This document shows, piece by piece, positions 1-9,995 of a stretch of DNA of 64,000 nucleotides. This DNA comes from Acinetobacter sp. YWS30-1 (GTDB taxonomy: Bacteria; Pseudomonadota; Gammaproteobacteria; Pseudomonadales; Moraxellaceae), in the NCBI RefSeq assembly GCF_033558715.1, contig NZ_CP114606.1, forward strand, positions 1,612,001 to 1,676,000, read 5' to 3'. A program made the position numbers and the translations under genes. The notes under the pieces are model-generated. The model did not search any database. It was given only the letters and a program-made list of their open reading frames with translations, and was not told the origin of the DNA. Position 1 is the first letter of the stretch, and every line of letters begins with the position of its first letter.

Positions 1-759
1 TCGTCCTGCGGCGACTTCATTTTCAAAGAATTGAATTAAGTGGCTGGCAATCGCCAGTGTTTCTTCATCCGGCTCATCCATTGCGAAAGAAGTATCCGGA
101 ATCTCATTAATGACAATCGCAGCAATTTTTTCAGGTGCAACATGGATTCCGATTGTACCTATCTTGTCACTGGCTTGCGTCAAAGGAATCGGACCACGGT
201 TTGGACGGGTTTTAGGCAAATAAATATCATGTACGCCTTCTAGCACCGGATTAACTGTTGTATCAATTTCAACAATGACCCGATCTGCCATTTCGATGAA
301 ATTCGCCGAGTTTCCACAAGAACCGGTCGGAATAATCTGGCCATCTTCAGTAATGGCCGTTGCGGCAATTATAGCTACATTAATCGCCGGCAGGTTTTTA
401 TGACGGATATTGTCTGCCAGTTCAGAAAGATGCTGATCGATATACATCACTTCACCATTATTGATGGCCTGACGTAAAGAAGGATCAGCCTGATAAGGAT
501 AACGGCGGGTAATAACATTGGCCTCATTGAGTTTTCCATCAATCCGATTTCCTAAACTTGCACCTGTCGCCAGTGTGATATGGATCGGATACTGCTTTGC
601 ATATTCTGCCAGAGCTAAAGGTATAGTTTTCGCTTCACCTGCACCACCAAAACCGCTTAAACCAATCACGTCACCATCTTGAATCACTTCCAGCGCTTTT
701 TCTACAGGTACTACTTTATCTTGTAATGCGAGCAAACGAATACGCTCTAAACCGTTCAT
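1..759 (-). CDS. acetyl-CoA hydrolase/CoA-transferase family protein (3' part missing)
   Basis: The first 253 codons are present; the gene runs off the left edge. It belongs to the Ach1/succinyl-CoA:acetate (or propionyl-CoA:succinate) CoA-transferase family, which moves CoA between short-chain acids in the cytosol. Visible family features are the N-terminal Gly-rich stretch GLSGFGGAGEAK at about residues 34-45, the TLATGAS segment, and the GNSANF and HVAPEKIAAIV segments further on. The ATG at 759 is the only sensible start. The catalytic Glu region lies outside the window. It is followed at its 5' side by a thiolase and an acyl-CoA dehydrogenase on the same strand, consistent with acyl-CoA turnover. 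Substrate is not determined. Confidence 0.85.
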   Translation of the reverse strand, partial: MNGLERIRLLALQDKVVPVEKALEVIQDGDVIGLSGFGGAGEAKTIPLALAEYAKQYPIHITLATGASLGNRIDGKLNEANVITRRYPYQADPSLRQAINNGEVMYIDQHLSELADNIRHKNLPAINVAIIAATAITEDGQIIPTGSCGNSANFIEMADRVIVEIDTTVNPVLEGVHDIYLPKTRPNRGPIPLTQASDKIGTIGIHVAPEKIAAIVINEIPDTSFAMDEPDEETLAIASHLIQFFENEVAAGR

Positions 760-884
760 AAAAATTCTCAAAAATTAAAAATAAAGAGACGCCTGCTCCT
801 GGCGTACCAGAAGCATTGTGGTCTAATTCAAAAAATATTTAAGTTTGCTACTTTAAGCATATGATCATGCAATTATGAAAAGAC

Positions 885-2054
885 TTAAATCAGTTCTACA
901 GCAATCGCTGTTGCTTCCCCACCGCCAATACACAGTGCTGCAATGCCTTTCTTGCCACCAGTACGCTTTAAGGCATGAATCAAGCTCACAATAATTCGGG
1001 AACCGGAAGAACCTAGGGGATGACCAAGCGCACATGCCCCACCATTAACGTTCACTTTTGCTGGATCAAGTTTAAAAGCATCTATTGCTAACATGGTTAC
1101 CATGGCAAAAGCTTCATTAATTTCCCAAAGGTCTACGTCCTGAGCATCCCAACCCGTTTTTTGCAAGACTTTTTCAATCGCGCCCACTGGTGCAATGGTG
1201 AATTCTGATGGATGCTGCGAATGGCTGGCATAGGCCACAATATTAGCCAGCGGCTTTAAGTTGCGCTGCGCGGCAATTTCACTCGAGGTAATCACCAGTG
1301 CCGAAGCACCATCAGAAATGGAGCTGGCATTTGCCGCAGTAATTGTTCCATCCTTTTTGAAAGCTGGACGTAAGGTTGGAATTTTGTCAGCCTTGGCATT
1401 TAAAGGCTGTTCATCCTGTTCTACCACGACATCGCCTTTACGGCTACTGACAGTGACCGGTACGATTTCATCTTTAAAGAAACCTTGCTGCACCGCTGTC
1501 ACGGCTTTATTTAATGAGCCAATCGCATAGGCATCCTGCTGCTCACGGGTATAGCCCTTTTTATCTGCCATTTCCTGAGCAAGGATTCCCATCGACAGAC
1601 CTGTTTCCGCATCTTCCAGACCTTCCTGGAACATATGGTCAATGACTTTTCCATGCCCCATACGGAATCCGGCCCGTGCCTTGTCCATTAAATAGGGTGC
1701 GTTTGACATCGATTCCATACCACCTGCAACCACAATCTCTGCTGAACCGGCCTTGATTGCGTCTGCTGCTTGCATCACCGCCTTCATGCCTGAACCACAA
1801 ATTTTATTAATCGTGGTCGCCCCGGTGGAATCCGGTAGACCCGCCTGACGCATGGCCTGACGTGCCGGACCCTGTTTTAAACCGGCAGGAAGAACGCAGC
1901 CCATAATCACTTCATCAATATCATTGGCTGCCAGACCTGCACGCGCTACCGCTTCCTTGATCGCTACAGCACCCAAATCTGGTGCCGTACAGCTTGAAAG
2001 TGAGCCTTGAAAACCGCCCATTGCGGTACGTACAGCTTCTACAATTACAATCAT
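885..2054 (-). CDS. acetyl-CoA C-acyltransferase (thiolase)
   Basis: This 389-aa thiolase condenses or cleaves acetyl-/3-ketoacyl-CoA. The catalytic set is complete: nucleophile Cys86 in NKICGSGMKA, NEAFA, His345 in GHPLGSSG, and Cys375 in CIGGGEA, matching the spacing of the C89/H348/C378 triad of classical biosynthetic-type thiolases. I start at the ATG at 2054, which has AAAGGA upstream; a longer reading frame to 2090 adds 12 residues that thiolases do not have. It lies 84 bp downstream of the acyl-CoA dehydrogenase, so co-transcription is likely. It could be a degradative FadA-like or an AtoB/PhaA-like enzyme; sequence alone does not settle this. Confidence 0.92.
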   Translation of the reverse strand: MIVIVEAVRTAMGGFQGSLSSCTAPDLGAVAIKEAVARAGLAANDIDEVIMGCVLPAGLKQGPARQAMRQAGLPDSTGATTINKICGSGMKAVMQAADAIKAGSAEIVVAGGMESMSNAPYLMDKARAGFRMGHGKVIDHMFQEGLEDAETGLSMGILAQEMADKKGYTREQQDAYAIGSLNKAVTAVQQGFFKDEIVPVTVSSRKGDVVVEQDEQPLNAKADKIPTLRPAFKKDGTITAANASSISDGASALVITSSEIAAQRNLKPLANIVAYASHSQHPSEFTIAPVGAIEKVLQKTGWDAQDVDLWEINEAFAMVTMLAIDAFKLDPAKVNVNGGACALGHPLGSSGSRIIVSLIHALKRTGGKKGIAALCIGGGEATAIAVELI

Positions 2055-2138
2055 TCTAATCTCATCCTTTAACATCATTGTTATCAACACTGCAAAGTAA
2101 TAGCTCTACAGTGTTCGTCCTTCGCAATATTTGCGGGT

Positions 2139-3920
2139 TTAGGCCTGTGCAGTGAAATATTCTTCTGGCAATTGCATCACCAGCTCCGCACCTGCCTGAA
2201 TACGTTGAATTCTCGCACTCAAATCCGGGAGTACTTTAGCAATATAGTAATTAGCCAGTACCAGTTTATTCTGGAAATAGCTTTCTTCTTTGGTAGCCGC
2301 CGCTTTACTGATACGCGCATACATATAGACGAAGCTCAACAAACCTACGGCGTGCAGATAATCAACAGCAATGGAGTTGGCGAAATCAGGATTCTGCTGA
2401 GACTGCTCAACAATAAAATTGGTAATATCTTCCAGTTGCTGACAGGTATCTAAGGTTGCCTTTTTAATCGTTAAGGCATCATCTAGACTTTGGGCAAATT
2501 CACGGATTTCTGCAATATACTCTGCAATATATGCACCTTTACATTTCGTAGTTTTACGGCCAATCAGGTCAATTGCCTGCACCCCATTGGTCCCCTCATA
2601 GATCTGTGAAATGCGCAGGTCACGGATACATTGTTCCATGCCCCATTCACGGATATAGCCATGACCACCGAAGCACATTTGTGCTTCAAGTGCAGCATCC
2701 AGTGCTTTATCGGTGAGGTAAGCTTTGGCAATAGGCGTTAATAAAGCCACACGATCAGTTGCTTTACGTACCGCCTCAGGGTCGGTGGAGTATTTGGTAA
2801 TATCCAGCTGCTGGCCGACATAGACTGCGAAAGCACGAGAAGCTTCATTATTGGCACGCACATTCAGCAACATACGGCGTACATCGCCATGGACCAGAAT
2901 TGAATCGGCTGGTTTTTCTGGTGATTTAGCACCGGTTGATGCACGGCCCTGTAAACGGTCGGTCGCATATTGTGCGGCATTCTGATAAGCAAATTCTGCC
3001 GCGCCAATGCCTTGAATCCCCATCGACAAACGTTCGTAGTTCATCATCACGAACATGCCCGCCAGACCTTCATTTTCATTACCCACCATATAGCCTTTGG
3101 CACCATCAAAGTTCATGACACAGGTTGCCGAGCCTTTAATACCCATCTTATGTTCGATCGAACCGGCAGCGACCGCATTGCGCTCACCGAGTGAACCATC
3201 GGCATTAACCAGGAATTTAGGGACAATAAACAGAGAAATACCGCGTGAACCTGCTGGCGCGTTTGGGGTTTTGGCCAGTACCAGGTGAATGATATTTTCA
3301 CTCAGATCATGCTCACCGCTGGTAATGAAGATTTTGGTCCCGGTAATGTTGTATGAACCGTCTTGATTTGGTTCAGCCTTGGTTTTGATAATGCCCAGAT
3401 CTGTCCCTGAATGCGGCTCAGTTAAACACATCGTGCCTGACCATTCACCCGTATAGAATTTTGGCAGATAGGTTTCTTTCTGTTCCTGCGAAGCACGGTC
3501 ATTGATCGCCATGCCAGCTCCCACGGTTAACAGCGAGTAAAGCATGAAAGAGGGATTGGTACTCCAGATCATTTCGTCTGCAAGTACAGTCAGCATTTTT
3601 GGCATGCCCTGACCGCCCCATTCTTCAGGAGCACCCAAGCCTACCCAGCCACCTTCGGCAAACTGTCTGAACGCTTCTTTAAAGCCTGCAGGTGTTTTGA
3701 CTTCACCATTACTAAACTGAGCACCACCTTCTTCATCTGCAGGGCGGTTCAGATCAAGAATCACATTCTTGGAAAACTTGGCCATCTCTTCCAGAATTGC
3801 ATTTGCAGTTGCCATATCTAAATGTGCAAGATTTTCATTGTCTTGCCAAAATTGTTCGGCCTGAAACACATCATTTAAAATAAATTCCATGTCTTTTAGC
3901 GGCGCATTATAAATAGGCAT
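2139..3920 (-). CDS. acyl-CoA dehydrogenase, large FadE-like type
   Basis: A 593-aa flavoprotein that introduces the alpha-beta double bond in acyl-CoA. Visible are the FAD/substrate motif MCLTEPHSGTDLG at about residues 165-180, the ITGTKIFITSGEHD segment, and the C-terminal signature GGHGYIREWGMEQ...QIYEGTNG near residues 420-455, followed by a roughly 135-residue C-terminal extension typical of the 600-aa acyl-CoA dehydrogenases. A GTG at 3926 is possible, but the ATG at 3920 sits 7 nt after AAGGAA and gives the usual MPIYNAPL start. A close paralogue of the same length is at 47314-49101. A divergent TetR gene at 4484 is the likely regulator (inference). Confidence 0.93.
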   Translation of the reverse strand: MPIYNAPLKDMEFILNDVFQAEQFWQDNENLAHLDMATANAILEEMAKFSKNVILDLNRPADEEGGAQFSNGEVKTPAGFKEAFRQFAEGGWVGLGAPEEWGGQGMPKMLTVLADEMIWSTNPSFMLYSLLTVGAGMAINDRASQEQKETYLPKFYTGEWSGTMCLTEPHSGTDLGIIKTKAEPNQDGSYNITGTKIFITSGEHDLSENIIHLVLAKTPNAPAGSRGISLFIVPKFLVNADGSLGERNAVAAGSIEHKMGIKGSATCVMNFDGAKGYMVGNENEGLAGMFVMMNYERLSMGIQGIGAAEFAYQNAAQYATDRLQGRASTGAKSPEKPADSILVHGDVRRMLLNVRANNEASRAFAVYVGQQLDITKYSTDPEAVRKATDRVALLTPIAKAYLTDKALDAALEAQMCFGGHGYIREWGMEQCIRDLRISQIYEGTNGVQAIDLIGRKTTKCKGAYIAEYIAEIREFAQSLDDALTIKKATLDTCQQLEDITNFIVEQSQQNPDFANSIAVDYLHAVGLLSFVYMYARISKAAATKEESYFQNKLVLANYYIAKVLPDLSARIQRIQAGAELVMQLPEEYFTAQA

Positions 3921-3974
3921 TTTCACATTCCTTCACTGGTGATACTCAATCCTGTTACTGAGTATTTTTTCATT

Positions 3975-4017
3975 ATGGATTCGAGAAAATATTTTGAGGC
4001 TTTTTGCTCGAATCCAT
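3975..4017. repeat. 11-bp perfect inverted repeat upstream of the acyl-CoA dehydrogenase
   Basis: The arms ATGGATTCGAG (3975-3985) and CTCGAATCCAT (4007-4017) are perfect reverse complements separated by 21 bp. The repeat lies 55-97 bp upstream of the acyl-CoA dehydrogenase start and within the shared intergenic region with the tetR gene. It could be an operator with half-sites about three helical turns apart, or a hairpin in the 5' leader of the dehydrogenase transcript. Function is inferred from position only. Confidence 0.5.
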
Positions 4018-4483
4018 GCATGTCATTCAAAAATCATCATGTCGAATTAATCTGGTGATGAATTCATTGACATAAATTAGCGATATAAAATTTAAAATCA
4101 CAAACTTTATACCTTTGGTATTTACTGAATCCTTAAAACTTAAATCCATTAATGAATGAAAAATTTAAGCTGTTAAAATGACTCTGGCTTCACTTCGCTA
4201 AACCTTGTCTGGTCTGGGTTTAAAACGAAAATATGATTCAGCTTTATGCCCTAAAACCATAAATCAAATATATTGAAAATGGAATTTTATTTAGCAAAGT
4301 TGATCTCAAGGGTTCAATTTTCTTGACAATATTTTTAGCGCAGCTGTATATGACTTTTTTCTACAAGAAATGTTGAATAAATATACAAATTTAGATAAAT
4401 ATCACGACCTTAGTTTTATAGCTATACCTGTGAAAATAGCATATTCTTAGTAGGTTCCTTTTCGAAAATGATGAGTCAAGAAG
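4018..4483. other. AT-rich intergenic region between fadE-like gene and tetR
   Basis: About 470 bp without a convincing reading frame. A sigma70-like promoter for the rightward tetR gene can be proposed: TTGACA at 4323-4328, a 17-bp spacer, and GTATAT at 4346-4351. I see no tRNA, terminator or known riboswitch. The remaining sequence is low-complexity AT-rich and unassigned. Confidence 0.4.
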
Positions 4484-5092
4484 ATGACGACTGTAAGACA
4501 GCAGAACTTCCTTCTTCGTAAAGAGAAGATCCTGAGCATGGCGGAAAGTCTACTGCTTGATAATAATCAGGACATCACCTTGAGTGAACTTGCTGAAGAA
4601 CTAGACATCGCCAAAGGAACCATCTACAAGCATTTTAAAAGCAAGAACCAGTTATATTTAGAACTCATCATTCTGAATGAAAAAAGAATTCTGGCAATTT
4701 CCGATAAATATAATAACGATATTAAAAATTATGTTTCGCAATATATGCTTTATCACATGCTCAATTCAAACCGGACTATTTTGCTGCATGTTATTGAAGA
4801 GCGTTTAACCAATAATGAAAAAAACCTGAAAGAGTTATTTCAGGAACTCTATCGTATTCGTGAAGAACGGATTATCTGCATTAAAGATATGACCCATGAT
4901 TATCTGGTATCTTTAGACAGTGCCATGTCAATCCGGGATTATTTATCTTATATCTGGACAGTCACTTATGGCGCTTCATTATTATTAAATTCGACCAGTT
5001 ATCAAAAAGCGATTGGTTCACGTGAACGCCTGATTAAGCTATATATTAATCAGGCATTGATGACGCCAGATAAAATATCGGCAGTTTCATAA
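4484..5092 (+). CDS. TetR/AcrR family transcriptional regulator
   Basis: A 202-aa DNA-binding regulator. The N-terminal helix-turn-helix is clear: ITLSELAEELDIAKGTIYKHFKSKNQLY at about residues 28-56 contains the typical G-T-I-Y-K-H-F recognition helix. The C-terminal two thirds is a divergent ligand-binding/dimerisation domain without recognised motifs. The ATG at 4484 is used; two upstream ATGs at 4468 and 4471 are out of frame. It is divergent from the thiolase/acyl-CoA dehydrogenase cluster, so an acyl-CoA-responsive repressor role is plausible but inferred. A bidirectional terminator follows immediately. Confidence 0.9.
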   Translation: MTTVRQQNFLLRKEKILSMAESLLLDNNQDITLSELAEELDIAKGTIYKHFKSKNQLYLELIILNEKRILAISDKYNNDIKNYVSQYMLYHMLNSNRTILLHVIEERLTNNEKNLKELFQELYRIREERIICIKDMTHDYLVSLDSAMSIRDYLSYIWTVTYGASLLLNSTSYQKAIGSRERLIKLYINQALMTPDKISAVS

Positions 5093-5120
5093 AAAATGCC
5101 TAATCATGATTAGGCATTTT
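5093..5120. terminator. bidirectional terminator between tetR and copZ-like gene
   Basis: A nearly perfect palindrome: AAAATGCCTAATC and GATTAGGCATTTT around a 2-bp centre, with A and T runs at the two ends. It lies directly after the tetR stop and 25 bp beyond the stop of the leftward copper chaperone gene, so it can serve both. Confidence 0.8.
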
Positions 5121-5145
5121 AGAATTATTTTTTAAATGGCAAATA

Positions 5146-5343
5146 TCAAGCCATAGTTTCAGGCGGGAAGCCATCTTCAGTTAATGCCGCGATAATCTCA
5201 GATTCGCTTGCACTCGATTCAACTTCCACCATTTTGCTGACCACATCAACATCTACTTTAGCATTTTCATCCAGCTCCTGAATGGTTGCCGTCACACTAC
5301 GTGCACAACCACCACAAGTCATATTTTCAATACGGAATTTCAT
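5146..5343 (-). CDS. copZ: heavy-metal-associated (CopZ-like) copper chaperone
   Basis: A 65-aa single HMA domain protein. The metal site MTCGGC is at residues 8-13, followed by the usual beta-alpha-beta-beta-alpha-beta pattern and ending near GFPPETMA. Small HMA proteins of this kind hand Cu(I) to CopA-type ATPases in the cytosol. It is the last gene of the copA-cueR-copZ order, 54 bp after cueR, with AGGGAGA upstream of its ATG. The symbol follows the family and context; a mercury or other-metal role is less likely next to cueR and copA. Confidence 0.85.
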   Translation of the reverse strand: MKFRIENMTCGGCARSVTATIQELDENAKVDVDVVSKMVEVESSASESEIIAALTEDGFPPETMA

Positions 5344-5397
5344 CTTGATCTCCCTTTGATCAGTTTAAATTTGGGTTAAGCGAATTTTAATTCAAGG

Positions 5398-5832
5398 CTA
5401 TTGATCTGCTTTGATAGCCGTATGTGCAGTTTTCCCATGTGACACACCCTGCTCAATCTGTTTCAGAATCTGACAGTCAGATTGCTCATCTCCAGCACAC
5501 TGTGCAACCGATTGCTGCAAAATTTTCATCATATTTTGCATGTCCGCAATTTTCTGTTGCAGTAACTCGATATGCTTTTGCGCCAACTGTTTGACATCAC
5601 TGCTGTGTCTGGCATCGTTCAGCCACAGGCCGAGCAATTCTTTCATCTGTTCAGAAGAAAAACCCAGTTCACGCGCATGCTGAATAAAACTTAAAGTCTT
5701 GATGTCATCGTCACTATAGATACGATAACCCGAATCGCTACGTTTAGGATTGGGTAATAAACCGATATCTTCATAATAACGGATCATTTTGGCCGAGATC
5801 CCGGAGCGTTTCGCGGCCTGTCCAATATTCAT
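5398..5832 (-). CDS. cueR: Cu(I)-responsive MerR-family regulator CueR
   Basis: A 144-aa MerR-family activator. The N-terminal winged HTH reads NIGQAAKRSGISAKMIRYYEDIGLL, and a long dimerisation helix follows. The metal-binding loop carries a CueR-type pair of cysteines: Cys112 in VAQCAGDEQSDC and Cys120, seven residues on. CueR activates copper efflux genes by underwinding promoters with 19-bp spacers. Its start overlaps the copA stop (TAATG), so the two are translationally coupled. The copA promoter has exactly the expected operator, supporting the name. Confidence 0.93.
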   Translation of the reverse strand: MNIGQAAKRSGISAKMIRYYEDIGLLPNPKRSDSGYRIYSDDDIKTLSFIQHARELGFSSEQMKELLGLWLNDARHSSDVKQLAQKHIELLQQKIADMQNMMKILQQSVAQCAGDEQSDCQILKQIEQGVSHGKTAHTAIKADQ

Positions 5833-8522
5833 TACACTGCCTCCTTCAACTGGATCGGCTGATAAGTCTTTAAACGAAGCGCATTGCTGACCACAAAAAC
5901 TGAGGATAATGCCATCGCGCCTGCTGCAAACATCGGTGATAACAAAATACCGAAGAATGGATACAACAGACCGGCAGCAATCGGAATCAAGGCAATATTA
6001 TAGACAAAGGCCCAGAACAGGTTCTGTTTGATATTGCGCATGGTCGCCTGACTCAGGCCAATACCGGTTGCCACATGCTGTAAATTTCCAGACATCAGCA
6101 CCACGTCTGCTGCTTCGATTGCGACATCCGTACCAGTTCCTATTGCCATTCCAACATCGGCCTGAGCCAAAGCAGGTGCATCATTAATCCCGTCACCGAC
6201 AAAAGTGACGATGCCATGTTGCTGTTGGAGTTGGCGTACCGCATCGACTTTTTCATTAGGCAGAACTTCAGCAATGACATGATCAATCTTCAACTGTCTG
6301 GCAATGGCCTGTGCAGTATGCTGGTTATCACCGGTGATCATGGCAATCTTTAAGCCTTGATCATGTAAGGCCTGAATCGCACTATAGGTTGTGGCTTTAA
6401 TCGGATCAGCCACAGCAATAATGGCAGCCAACTGCTGATCTATCGCGACATATAAAGGCGTGCGTCCCTGTTCGCCCAACTGTTGTGCCTTCTCTTTAAA
6501 AATATCGACACTTAAACCCAATTGCTGCATCAGGCGTTCAGCGCCAATATGAATTTGCTGACCTGAAACTTGAGCTTTCACGCCTGCACCAGTGATTGAA
6601 TCAAAATCACTGACTTCAGGTAGTTGCAACTGTTGTGCTTTCGCAGCTTCCACAATCGCATGAGCAATGGGATGTTCGGATTTGGCTTCCACTGCTGCGA
6701 CCATTTGCAATACTATTTGCTGCTCAAAACCAGATGTCACTGCAAAATCGGTTAGGGCTGGTTTCCCTTCAGTTAAGGTTCCGGTTTTATCCACCGCCAC
6801 AACTCTGGTTTGCTGCAAGAGTTGCAATGCTTCGCCTTTACGGAACAAGATACCCAGCTCTGCTGCCCGGCCGGTGCCGACCATAATAGATGTTGGCGTA
6901 GCCAGGCCCATTGCACAAGGACAGGCAATAATCAGTACTGCAACAGCATTGACCAGTGCATAAGTCAGATTCGGTTCAGGACCCAACAGGAACCAGACAA
7001 TAAAAGTCAAAGTCGCGAGCAGCATCACAGCCGGTACAAACCATAAGGTCACTTTATCGACTGCCGCCTGAATGGGAAGTTTTGCGCCTTGTGCCTGTTC
7101 CACCATATGAATAATCTGAGCTAGAACTGAATCTTGTCCGACTGCTGTCGCCTTGATCTGCAAGGTGCCATTCTGATTTACCGTTCCGCCAATCACCCGA
7201 TCTCCAGCCTGTTTAGCCACGGCTAAAGGTTCACCGCTGATCATCGCTTCATCGATATAACTTTGACCAGAAACGACTTCACCATCAACTGCGACTTTCT
7301 CACCCGGACGAATCTCGATCAGCATGCCCTGCTGTACATCAGCAATTTTCAGATCAACCCAGGTTCCATTTTGCTGTACTCGAGCAGTTTTTGGCTGCAA
7401 GCCAACCAGATATTGAATCGCTTCAGAGGTTTTACCTTTGGCTCGAGCTTCCAGATAACGTCCCAGTAAGATCAAGGCAACAATCACAGCCGCCGCTTCG
7501 AAATACACATGTACAGTGCTTTGCGGCAATAATTGCGGAAAGAAAGTGGAAATACAGGAAAATCCATAAGCGGCTATTGTTCCCACGGCAACCAGAGAAT
7601 TCATATCGGGTGCCAGTCGCAACAATGCCGGAATCCCATGCTGATAAAACCGCCGTCCTGGAATCAGCAAAACCAGAGTCGTCAGTACAAACTGGATATA
7701 CCAGCTGTTTTGGGTACCTAGCGTATGTGCAATCCAGTGATGAAAAGCCGGAATCAGATGTGAACCCATTTCCAGAATAAACACCGGAACAGCCAGAATT
7801 AGTGCTAACCATAAGTCACGTTTTAGCTGTTCAGTTTCAGCGGTTTTCTTTTCCTGAAATGCCGTCTGGGCATCGGTAGCCTGTGTATCTAATTTTTCAT
7901 GGGCGTTATAGCCAGCTTTTTTGACAGCAGCAATTAAAGCTGGAAGCTGACTACGCGGCGCCTTGACCGAAGCTGTTTCAGTGGCGAGATTGACGTGTGC
8001 TTCACTTACCTGATCGACTTTTAATAAAGCCTTTTCTACACGTGCCACACAGGAGGCACAGGTCATTCCTTCAATAGCCAGTTCAATTCGGTCGGTTTGA
8101 ATATCAAAGCCGGCCTTTTGTACCGCCTTAACCAGTTGGGAAACAGCGAGAGGACGAATTGCAGTGACGTGAGCTTTTTCGGTTGCCAGATTAACCTGCG
8201 CATCCAGTACCTGATCGACTTTTTTCAAGGCTTTTTCAACACGAGCTACACAAGAGGCACAGGTCATGCCTTCAATATTTAAATCAAACTGCTGGATCAC
8301 GGCTTCAAAACCGATTTTATTGATAGCATTGACGAGTTGCGTTGCAGGAATAGGTTGTTCACTTTTTAAAAAAGCCTGTTCAGTGGAGAGATTGACGTTC
8401 GCTTCCACCACACCTTCAATTTTCTTTAAGGCTTTTTCCACACGTGCGACACAAGAGGCACAGGTCATTCCTGAAATCTGTACCTGCTGTTCGTACAACT
8501 GTGTGGTTGCTGGTTTATTCAT
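5832..8522 (-). CDS. copA: Cu(I)-exporting P1B-type ATPase CopA with three HMA domains
   Basis: An 896-aa copper efflux pump of the inner membrane. Three N-terminal HMA domains carry GMTCASC at residues 18-24, 85-91 and 152-158, exactly 67 residues apart. Then come the membrane helices, the phosphatase motif SGEP, the ion-binding IACPCAMG, the phosphorylation site DKTGT, and the hinge [24 protein letters not shown]. The upstream ATG at 8540 is in frame, but GGAG lies 8 nt before the ATG at 8522, which I prefer. Most CopA proteins have one or two HMA domains; three near-identical ones suggest internal duplication. It heads an operon with cueR and copZ. Confidence 0.96.
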   Translation of the reverse strand: MNKPATTQLYEQQVQISGMTCASCVARVEKALKKIEGVVEANVNLSTEQAFLKSEQPIPATQLVNAINKIGFEAVIQQFDLNIEGMTCASCVARVEKALKKVDQVLDAQVNLATEKAHVTAIRPLAVSQLVKAVQKAGFDIQTDRIELAIEGMTCASCVARVEKALLKVDQVSEAHVNLATETASVKAPRSQLPALIAAVKKAGYNAHEKLDTQATDAQTAFQEKKTAETEQLKRDLWLALILAVPVFILEMGSHLIPAFHHWIAHTLGTQNSWYIQFVLTTLVLLIPGRRFYQHGIPALLRLAPDMNSLVAVGTIAAYGFSCISTFFPQLLPQSTVHVYFEAAAVIVALILLGRYLEARAKGKTSEAIQYLVGLQPKTARVQQNGTWVDLKIADVQQGMLIEIRPGEKVAVDGEVVSGQSYIDEAMISGEPLAVAKQAGDRVIGGTVNQNGTLQIKATAVGQDSVLAQIIHMVEQAQGAKLPIQAAVDKVTLWFVPAVMLLATLTFIVWFLLGPEPNLTYALVNAVAVLIIACPCAMGLATPTSIMVGTGRAAELGILFRKGEALQLLQQTRVVAVDKTGTLTEGKPALTDFAVTSGFEQQIVLQMVAAVEAKSEHPIAHAIVEAAKAQQLQLPEVSDFDSITGAGVKAQVSGQQIHIGAERLMQQLGLSVDIFKEKAQQLGEQGRTPLYVAIDQQLAAIIAVADPIKATTYSAIQALHDQGLKIAMITGDNQHTAQAIARQLKIDHVIAEVLPNEKVDAVRQLQQQHGIVTFVGDGINDAPALAQADVGMAIGTGTDVAIEAADVVLMSGNLQHVATGIGLSQATMRNIKQNLFWAFVYNIALIPIAAGLLYPFFGILLSPMFAAGAMALSSVFVVSNALRLKTYQPIQLKEAV

Positions 8523-8560
8523 TCTGCACTCTCCATTCACCCATTCACTGCCTATGCTAT

Positions 8561-8591
8561 AGCTTAAACATTACCATAATGGGAAGGTCAA
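8561..8591 (-). promoter_or_regulatory. CueR-controlled promoter of copA
   Basis: On the minus strand the -35 TTGACC (8586-8591) and -10 TAAGCT (8561-8566) are separated by exactly 19 bp, the long spacer diagnostic of MerR-family promoters. The spacer begins TTCCCATTATGG, close to the CueR operator of the Escherichia coli copA promoter as I remember it. It lies 39 bp upstream of the chosen copA start. Confidence 0.88.
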
Positions 8592-8643
8592 GCTTCTGGT
8601 TTAAATTCTTGATCTTTCATTATATGAAGGCATAAAGTCCAAT

Positions 8644-8674
8644 AAAAAAGCCCAAAGATGACTTCAGGCTTTTT
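8644..8674 (-). terminator. intrinsic terminator of cysK
   Basis: On the minus strand the arms AGCCTGAAG and CTTTGGGCT form a 9-bp stem with two G-U pairs around TCAT, followed by six or more U. It lies 32 bp after the cysK stop and insulates the copper operon. Confidence 0.8.
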
Positions 8675-8705
8675 CGAGATTTAGTGAAACTAATTTGTTA
8701 AATAT

Positions 8706-9704
8706 TTACTCAGCAGAAATATCTTCAAAAAGAATTGAAGATAAATAGCGCTCACCACCATCTGGCAGAATCACCACGATATTTTTGCCTGCATTTTCAG
8801 GACGTGCAGCCAGTTGCGCAGCTGCAGCCATTGCAGCACCACTTGAAATACCCACCAAGATGCCTTCTTGAGTCGCAGTTTTACGTGCCCATTCCACTGC
8901 ATCGCTACTAGTAATGGCAATCACTTCATCTACCAGATCCAGATCCAGGTTCTTTGGAATAAAGTTCGCGCCAATACCCTGAATTTTATGTGGTCCTGGA
9001 GTGAGTGTCTCACCACGTTTTGCCTGACCAATAATGGCAGATTCAGCAGGCTCTACAGCAACTGAATAAATCGGCTTGTTTTTCACTTTTTCAAAAAAGC
9101 GTGAAATACCGGTAATCGTACCGCCTGTACCTACACCCGCTACCAGAATATCGACATTACCTGCAGTCGCTTCCCAGATTTCAGGACCGGTCGTCTCTTC
9201 ATGGATTTTTGGGTTAGCTGGATTTTCAAACTGTTGTGGCAGGTAATACAGTTCAGGATTTTCATTCACCAGACGTTGTGCTTCTTCCACCGCGCCTTTC
9301 ATGCCTTTGGCTGGATCTGTCAGTACTAAATTAGCACCTAATGCTTTCACCACTTTACGGCGTTCAATACTCATGCTGGATGGCATGGTTAAGGTAATAT
9401 CATAGCCTTTAGCCGCTGCTACAAATGCCAGCGCAATACCGGTATTACCACTGGTTGGCTCAACAATGTGCATGCCCGGCTTCAATTTACCTGACTTTTC
9501 TGCATCAGCAATCAAGGCTGCGCCAATACGGCATTTCACCGAAAATGCCGGGTTACGGCTTTCAATTTTCGCAAGTACAGTCGCTCCGCCTGAAATGGCA
9601 CGATTGATACGAACCAGAGGGGTATTACCAATTGCCTCTGCATTATTGCTATAAACCGCGATACCTAAATTGGCAGGTGTTGGAAAAGCTGAATCTGTAG
9701 TCAT
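8706..9704 (-). CDS. cysK: cysteine synthase A (O-acetylserine sulfhydrylase)
   Basis: A 332-aa PLP enzyme that makes cysteine from O-acetylserine and sulfide. The PLP lysine lies in [11 protein letters not shown], the substrate loop is [11 protein letters not shown], and the phosphate loop is [10 protein letters not shown], all in the usual order. The ATG at 9704 follows AAGGA by 7 nt; the frame stays open 30 codons further upstream, but that part has no family similarity. A sulfide/persulfide-type regulator and a SulP permease lie divergently upstream, giving a sulfur context. CysK and CysM are hard to separate by eye; the length and SVKCR motif favour CysK. Confidence 0.92.
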   Translation of the reverse strand: MTTDSAFPTPANLGIAVYSNNAEAIGNTPLVRINRAISGGATVLAKIESRNPAFSVKCRIGAALIADAEKSGKLKPGMHIVEPTSGNTGIALAFVAAAKGYDITLTMPSSMSIERRKVVKALGANLVLTDPAKGMKGAVEEAQRLVNENPELYYLPQQFENPANPKIHEETTGPEIWEATAGNVDILVAGVGTGGTITGISRFFEKVKNKPIYSVAVEPAESAIIGQAKRGETLTPGPHKIQGIGANFIPKNLDLDLVDEVIAITSSDAVEWARKTATQEGILVGISSGAAMAAAAQLAARPENAGKNIVVILPDGGERYLSSILFEDISAE

Positions 9705-9914
9705 TAGAATATCCTTGATGTTATTCGCCAAGATGTATTTACATGATACAAGCATTTTCCGGCTTTGTAGATGCCTGAAACAAGATGGAATCACGATAGC
9801 AGTTTGAAATGAAACATCTTCTTCCTAAAAAACCGGAACACGATAAAATTATCTTATATTTTAATTAGTAAATTATAACTATTCTTGATAACACAATTCA
9901 TTAAAAACCATAGT

Positions 9915-9966
9915 AATTCACGCTTTCTATCCATCAATTCACGCTGTTCGAGTCGTATAATTCGCG
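9915..9966. promoter_or_regulatory. direct repeats in the cysK-arsR intergenic region
   Basis: AATTCACGCT occurs at 9915-9924 and again at 9936-9945, 21 bp apart, and a degenerate third copy AATTCGCG starts at 9959. A 21-bp period places all copies on about the same face of the helix. They lie 30-80 bp upstream of the ArsR-family gene, so they are candidate operator sites for it (inference). Confidence 0.4.
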
Positions 9967-9995
9967 GGCTGTAATTGTATAAATGGACATAGTAA

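Noticed and set aside
7391..7812. Frames of 126-129 aa on both strands overlapping copA
   Set aside because: The sequence is fully explained by copA membrane helices; neither frame resembles a known protein.
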